A model generated the notes under the pieces. That model had not been told where the DNA came from. It did no database searches and saw only the letters and a list, made by a program, of their open reading frames with translations. Positions 18,266-20,718 of a stretch of DNA of 20,718 nt are shown one piece after another (the stretch's first letter is position 1; each line of letters begins with the position of its first letter). The stretch is from Larix sibirica (taxonomy: Eukaryota > Streptophyta > Pinopsida > Pinales > Pinaceae). The position numbers and the translations under genes were made by a program. The stretch lies in NCBI GenBank assembly GCA_004151065.3, contig NWUY0300025016.1, forward strand, positions 11,810-32,527, in the 5' to 3' direction.

Positions 18266-19055
18266 AGGAAGTTTGTGCATTAAAATAAACCCTTAGTGAT
18301 TTCTTTATCATTCTTTATAGCATGAGACCACTAATCTAAAAATACCTTTTTCAAATTATTCATCTAGAAGTTTTGATATCTTATCAAGGTTAAACAACTG
18401 CCATCATATGTTAACATCATCTTTCAAACAAAGGCATAATACAAGTCTTCAATGACTTTTCCATAATGACTAGCTTACATATGTAATATTCAAGCCTAAG
18501 ATGCTTAAATTTTACTGTAAAACCTATCTTGTTTTCTATAACCCAAAACTATAAAAGGGTTTTGAGCAAAAACACTTACTTTTAAATGAAGTTTGTTTGT
18601 GCAATGAGGTTTTGGATACAAAAAATTTCAAATGATCATAACTCCATCAATATTGTTTGGAATCTCTATTATGACCACAATTATGAATTTCCATAGTCAT
18701 GTTGCATCCATTGGCATTGACTTAAGGGAAATATTGACACTTTATCAAAACATATTTGATTTGAAAACTACTTGGCCTTTTATCAAAACATATTTGATTT
18801 ACAATCCACCTAGCCATCACTAAAAAAACCCTAAAATAACTAATTTTGAGTAAGAGGTAACTCCACTTGTGGAACTTTGATTTGGACATTTTTTTCTTTG
18901 AAATTAGGGAATTCTGGGATGAACTCCAATATGCAACTAGATACTTCAAATTATACAAATAAAACTTCATAAATTGATATAAATGTCACCATCCTCTTTT
19001 TCCCATTGAAAAATTTGCAAAAAAAAAAAAATCCACTTTTGTTTCCCAAGAAAGA
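18266..19055 (-). other. Leader / upstream internal region, no Gag recognised
   Basis: About 790 bases separate the primer site from the retropepsin relic. On the minus strand there is an 82-codon open stretch (18970-18722, MKFYLYNLKYLVAYW...) and scattered pieces such as ASHYGKVIEDLYYAF, none with a knuckle or a Gag signature I know. A poly(A) run of about 13 lies on the plus strand near 19019-19031. The region is either a decayed gag or a non-coding leader. Confidence 0.45.
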
Positions 19056-19067
19056 GCTTTGATACCA
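19056..19067 (-). other. Primer binding site, initiator tRNA-Met type
   Basis: TGGTATCAAAGC on the minus strand, two bases inside the LTR end at 19070. It differs at one base from TGGTATCAGAGC, the usual complement of the plant initiator tRNA-Met 3' end. Correct orientation and spacing relative to the LTR fix the element's polarity. Confidence 0.85.
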
Positions 19068-19290
19068 CTTGTAGTGATCCTTAACCCAAAAATTGAATCA
19101 TAAATGTTATAGCACCCTTAAAATTTAGAAATAACCAAAATACATTCACACCATAAAAAAACACAAGAATATAGAGAGCACTTAAAGTAGGGTAACAACA
19201 TCAAATATTGTTTATGGAAGGAATCACTCTGTAAGTTATATTTGCTACAAAACAATTCATCCAACATATCTCAATACATTGATACTCATT

Positions 19291-19300
19291 TATATTTATA
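19291..19300 (-). promoter_or_regulatory. TATA-like box, first copy in the 5' LTR
   Basis: TATAAATATA on the minus strand, 221 bases upstream of the LTR end. This is the copy nearer the internal region and so the better candidate for the working promoter. Confidence 0.5.
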
Positions 19301-19418
19301 GAGATAACCCTTAAAGTAGGATAACACCATCAAATATTCCTACGGAAATAATCACTCCACAAGTTATGTTTGTTACAAAATAGTTCATTAAACATATCTC
19401 AACACAATGATACTCATT

Positions 19419-19428
19419 TATATTTATA
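19419..19428 (-). promoter_or_regulatory. TATA-like box, second copy in the 5' LTR
   Basis: An identical TATAAATATA 128 bases further upstream, produced by the tandem duplication. Confidence 0.45.
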
Positions 19429-19612
19429 CTTCTCATGCGTATTCTCAAGATGTATATGCCAACTACCCATTATTATTATATTATATCTTCTAACAACTTA
19501 GTTGGCATATTTATTACACACCAACAACCAAATGGGCCTATTCACATTACATTCATTATCCCCTTGAGTACCTTCGTAGGTACCCCAAATTATTCTCCCT
19601 AGGTACATTACA

Positions 19613-19826
19613 AATTAGCATACATCAAATGTATGTTTTTGGTACCCTGGATGCGGGTGACCATGTTCCCATCTCCTAGACCCTTGAGCACATGAAACAG
19701 GAGCCCACAGAGCATGCCTCACATGGCAATGGTCCTAGCCTGCATGCATCGGGCTATGTGACGACACACGAAGCCCACATGTTAGCTAGATCCACTGTAC
19801 AACGCTCCTACTAGGGTGACGACGAG
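19613..19826. other. GC-richer upstream sequence, no gene seen
   Basis: Composition changes abruptly just past the LTR, with many CATG, CACG and GACGA words, compared with the AT-rich sequence to the left. It may be a promoter or LTR of whatever owns the frame at 19883. I see no second copy of it in the window. Confidence 0.45.
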
Positions 19827-19833
19827 TATTTAA
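19827..19833 (+). promoter_or_regulatory. TATA-like box upstream of the open frame
   Basis: TATTTAA followed by GGCAGG, 50 bases upstream of the first ATG of the long frame. The distance would allow a start site near 19860 and a short leader. Evidence is position and sequence only. Confidence 0.35.
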
Positions 19834-19882
19834 GGCAGGAGGACGAGCCCCAAGATCCCAACCTCCTTCGCGTGACTTCAGA

Positions 19883-20718
19883 ATGATGATCACTCTCTGT
19901 TGGTGTGAAGAGCCATTAATTCTGCCACCCTCATCAAGGATGACAGCCTGCAACATTTATTACCTCGGCTCTTTAAAGCCATATGTCGACATGCATTCCA
20001 GTTTCACTGTTGCGTTCAGTTTATTCCCTGTTGCCTCCTCTGCTGCATTATGGTTATTCCCTATGGCCTATTTTGACAACCTCGTTTCCATGACACCATG
20101 CAACAAAGGCACCTCTCGTCGCGGCAGTGGGAGGAAAATCTCGGGTAGACGACCTAAGGTAGCTATGGACTGGTCTATAATGGATGGCTACGTTGAGCGA
20201 ATCTCTACACGAACCTGCAGTCTAATTGATGGGTGGGAAGCTCGTAGGGTGGCGGCTCTTCTAGCCTCTAGAAGCAACGGAGGTGCCATTAATCATTATT
20301 GGCTGTTGAAAAATATGATGAGCACCCTGGTAGAAGAAATGGAGGCAAGCTGGTAAGCTAGCACCAACATTGTGAGAAATATCAACGCCAGCCTGAAAGA
20401 GGCTGCTGATCACTCTAACATCCTGGACGCCAACATGACTTGGGACATCTTCTCTCTGGGCGGCAATTCAGACCAGGAAATGCCCGAGCATAATGCGGAT
20501 GCTTCTGCACCTGAAGCTCCTAAATACGGGTATGCAAAGAAAAAATCCATAGTCAGAAAAGACAAGGGTATTGCTCTTGCAACTCTCTCCAACAACACCG
20601 CTCCTGAGGGACCGCATGCTCCAAGTTCACCTCCCTCTACTCTCCCCCCTCCGGGGACCTTTGAAGACTTCTATGCTTCCTGTTCCATCCTTGAGGAGGA
20701 ACCAGACGCACCGCCTGC
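19883..20718 (+). pseudogene. Unrecognised long reading frame with one in-frame TAA, runs off the window
   Basis: Frame 19883-20356 encodes 157 residues ending EEMEASW and TAA (20354-20356). The same frame then stays open to the last base, about 120 more codons, reading ASTNIVRNINASLKEAADHS, then LGGNSDQEMPEHNADASAPE, and a proline-rich stretch (HAPSSPPSTLPPPG). One frame open over 836 bases with a single stop points to real coding sequence with one nonsense change, or to a readthrough. Residues 40-63 are hydrophobic, residues 76-92 are strongly basic (TSRRGSGRKISGRRPK), and the middle and later parts look helical. The first 70 residues fit the rest poorly, so the true start may be Met70, Met95 or Met100. 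I recognise no family. A Gag-like protein of a GC-richer retroelement, or a host gene exon, are both possible. Confidence 0.45.

Larger units (their letters stand above)
19173..19428 (-). repeat. 128-bp tandem duplication inside the 5' LTR
   Basis: Units 19173-19300 and 19301-19428 share CTTAAAGTAGG, ATCAAATATT, ACAAGTTATG-like and GATACTCATTTATATTTATA blocks, with clear divergence elsewhere. The partner LTR has a single unit. The duplicated block carries the TATA-like box. Confidence 0.88.
16936..19612 (-). mobile_element. Compact LTR retrotransposon, about 2.7 kb, decayed
   Basis: On the minus strand the order is 5' LTR (19612-19070), primer binding site (19067-19056), an internal region of about 1.7 kb, polypurine tract (17364-17351) and 3' LTR (17350-16936). 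Both LTRs run TGTAATGTACC...CACTACA. The internal region holds only a retropepsin-like relic and a basic, histidine-containing tail. I find no RT, RNase H or integrase, so in this form it could not transpose on its own. No matching 5-bp target duplication is visible (GATTG on the left, AATTA on the right), so either the ends are rearranged or the LTRs come from two different insertions. LTR divergence is plainly high, indicating age. Confidence 0.78.
19070..19612 (-). repeat. 5' LTR, 543 bp, with internal duplication
   Basis: Plus-strand ends are TGTAGTGATCC and CTAGGTACATTACA, as in the 415-bp partner. The length difference of 128 bases equals one internal tandem duplication. Multiple substitutions separate the two LTRs, so insertion is old, or the LTRs are not a true pair. 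Confidence 0.82.

Noticed and set aside
1-20718. A coordinated, previously undescribed gene system
   Set aside because: No intact genes and no conserved operon-like or cluster arrangement. The recognisable proteins are broken retroelement domains from at least three separate elements.

Overview
The window looks like nuclear, non-coding, AT-rich DNA from a large plant genome. A conifer or other gymnosperm is my best guess, from the style of the retroelement remnants and the long retroelement-dominated intergenic sequence, but this is inference. I see no intact gene, no rRNA or tRNA gene and no CRISPR array. Everything I can recognise is decayed retrotransposon sequence, tandem duplications, or sequence repeated across assembly joins.

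Assembly layout: three single-N characters (283, 2754, 8396) divide the window into four contigs. The whole first contig (1-282) is identical to the end of the second (2472-2753). The fourth contig opens with about 3.27 kb (8397-11666) that is almost identical to the third contig (4747-8015). I found one substitution and one T-run length difference. Overlapping contigs or haplotypes that were not merged explain this better than a true tandem duplication.

Regions: (a) 284-2753 holds a minus-strand Ty3/gypsy Gag relic at about 290-690, then unassigned sequence. (b) 2755-4746 has no recognisable gene. (c) 4747-8015 and its copy 8397-11666 are AT-rich and contain a cluster of short tandem duplications. 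(d) 8033-8395, present only in the third contig, encodes a broken RNase H domain of retroelement type. (e) 11667-13840 is mostly unassigned, with 34-bp and 21-bp tandem repeats and a small broken proline-rich frame. (f) 13840-16920 on the minus strand is a heavily mutated Ty3/gypsy gag-protease-RT relic, cut off early in the RT; its zinc-knuckle segment is tandemly duplicated. (g) 16936-19612 on the minus strand is a compact LTR element: LTR, tRNA-Met-type primer binding site, a retropepsin-like relic with a changed active site, polypurine tract, LTR. One LTR is longer by a 128-bp tandem duplication that also doubles its TATA-like box. (h) 19640 to the end is more GC-rich and carries an unrecognised reading frame, interrupted by one TAA, that runs off the window.

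I looked for a previously undescribed system and did not find one. The parts do not form a pathway: they are layered, mostly dead mobile elements. The best second looks are the open frame at 19883-20718, the compact LTR element with its altered retropepsin and doubled promoter, and the contig junctions.
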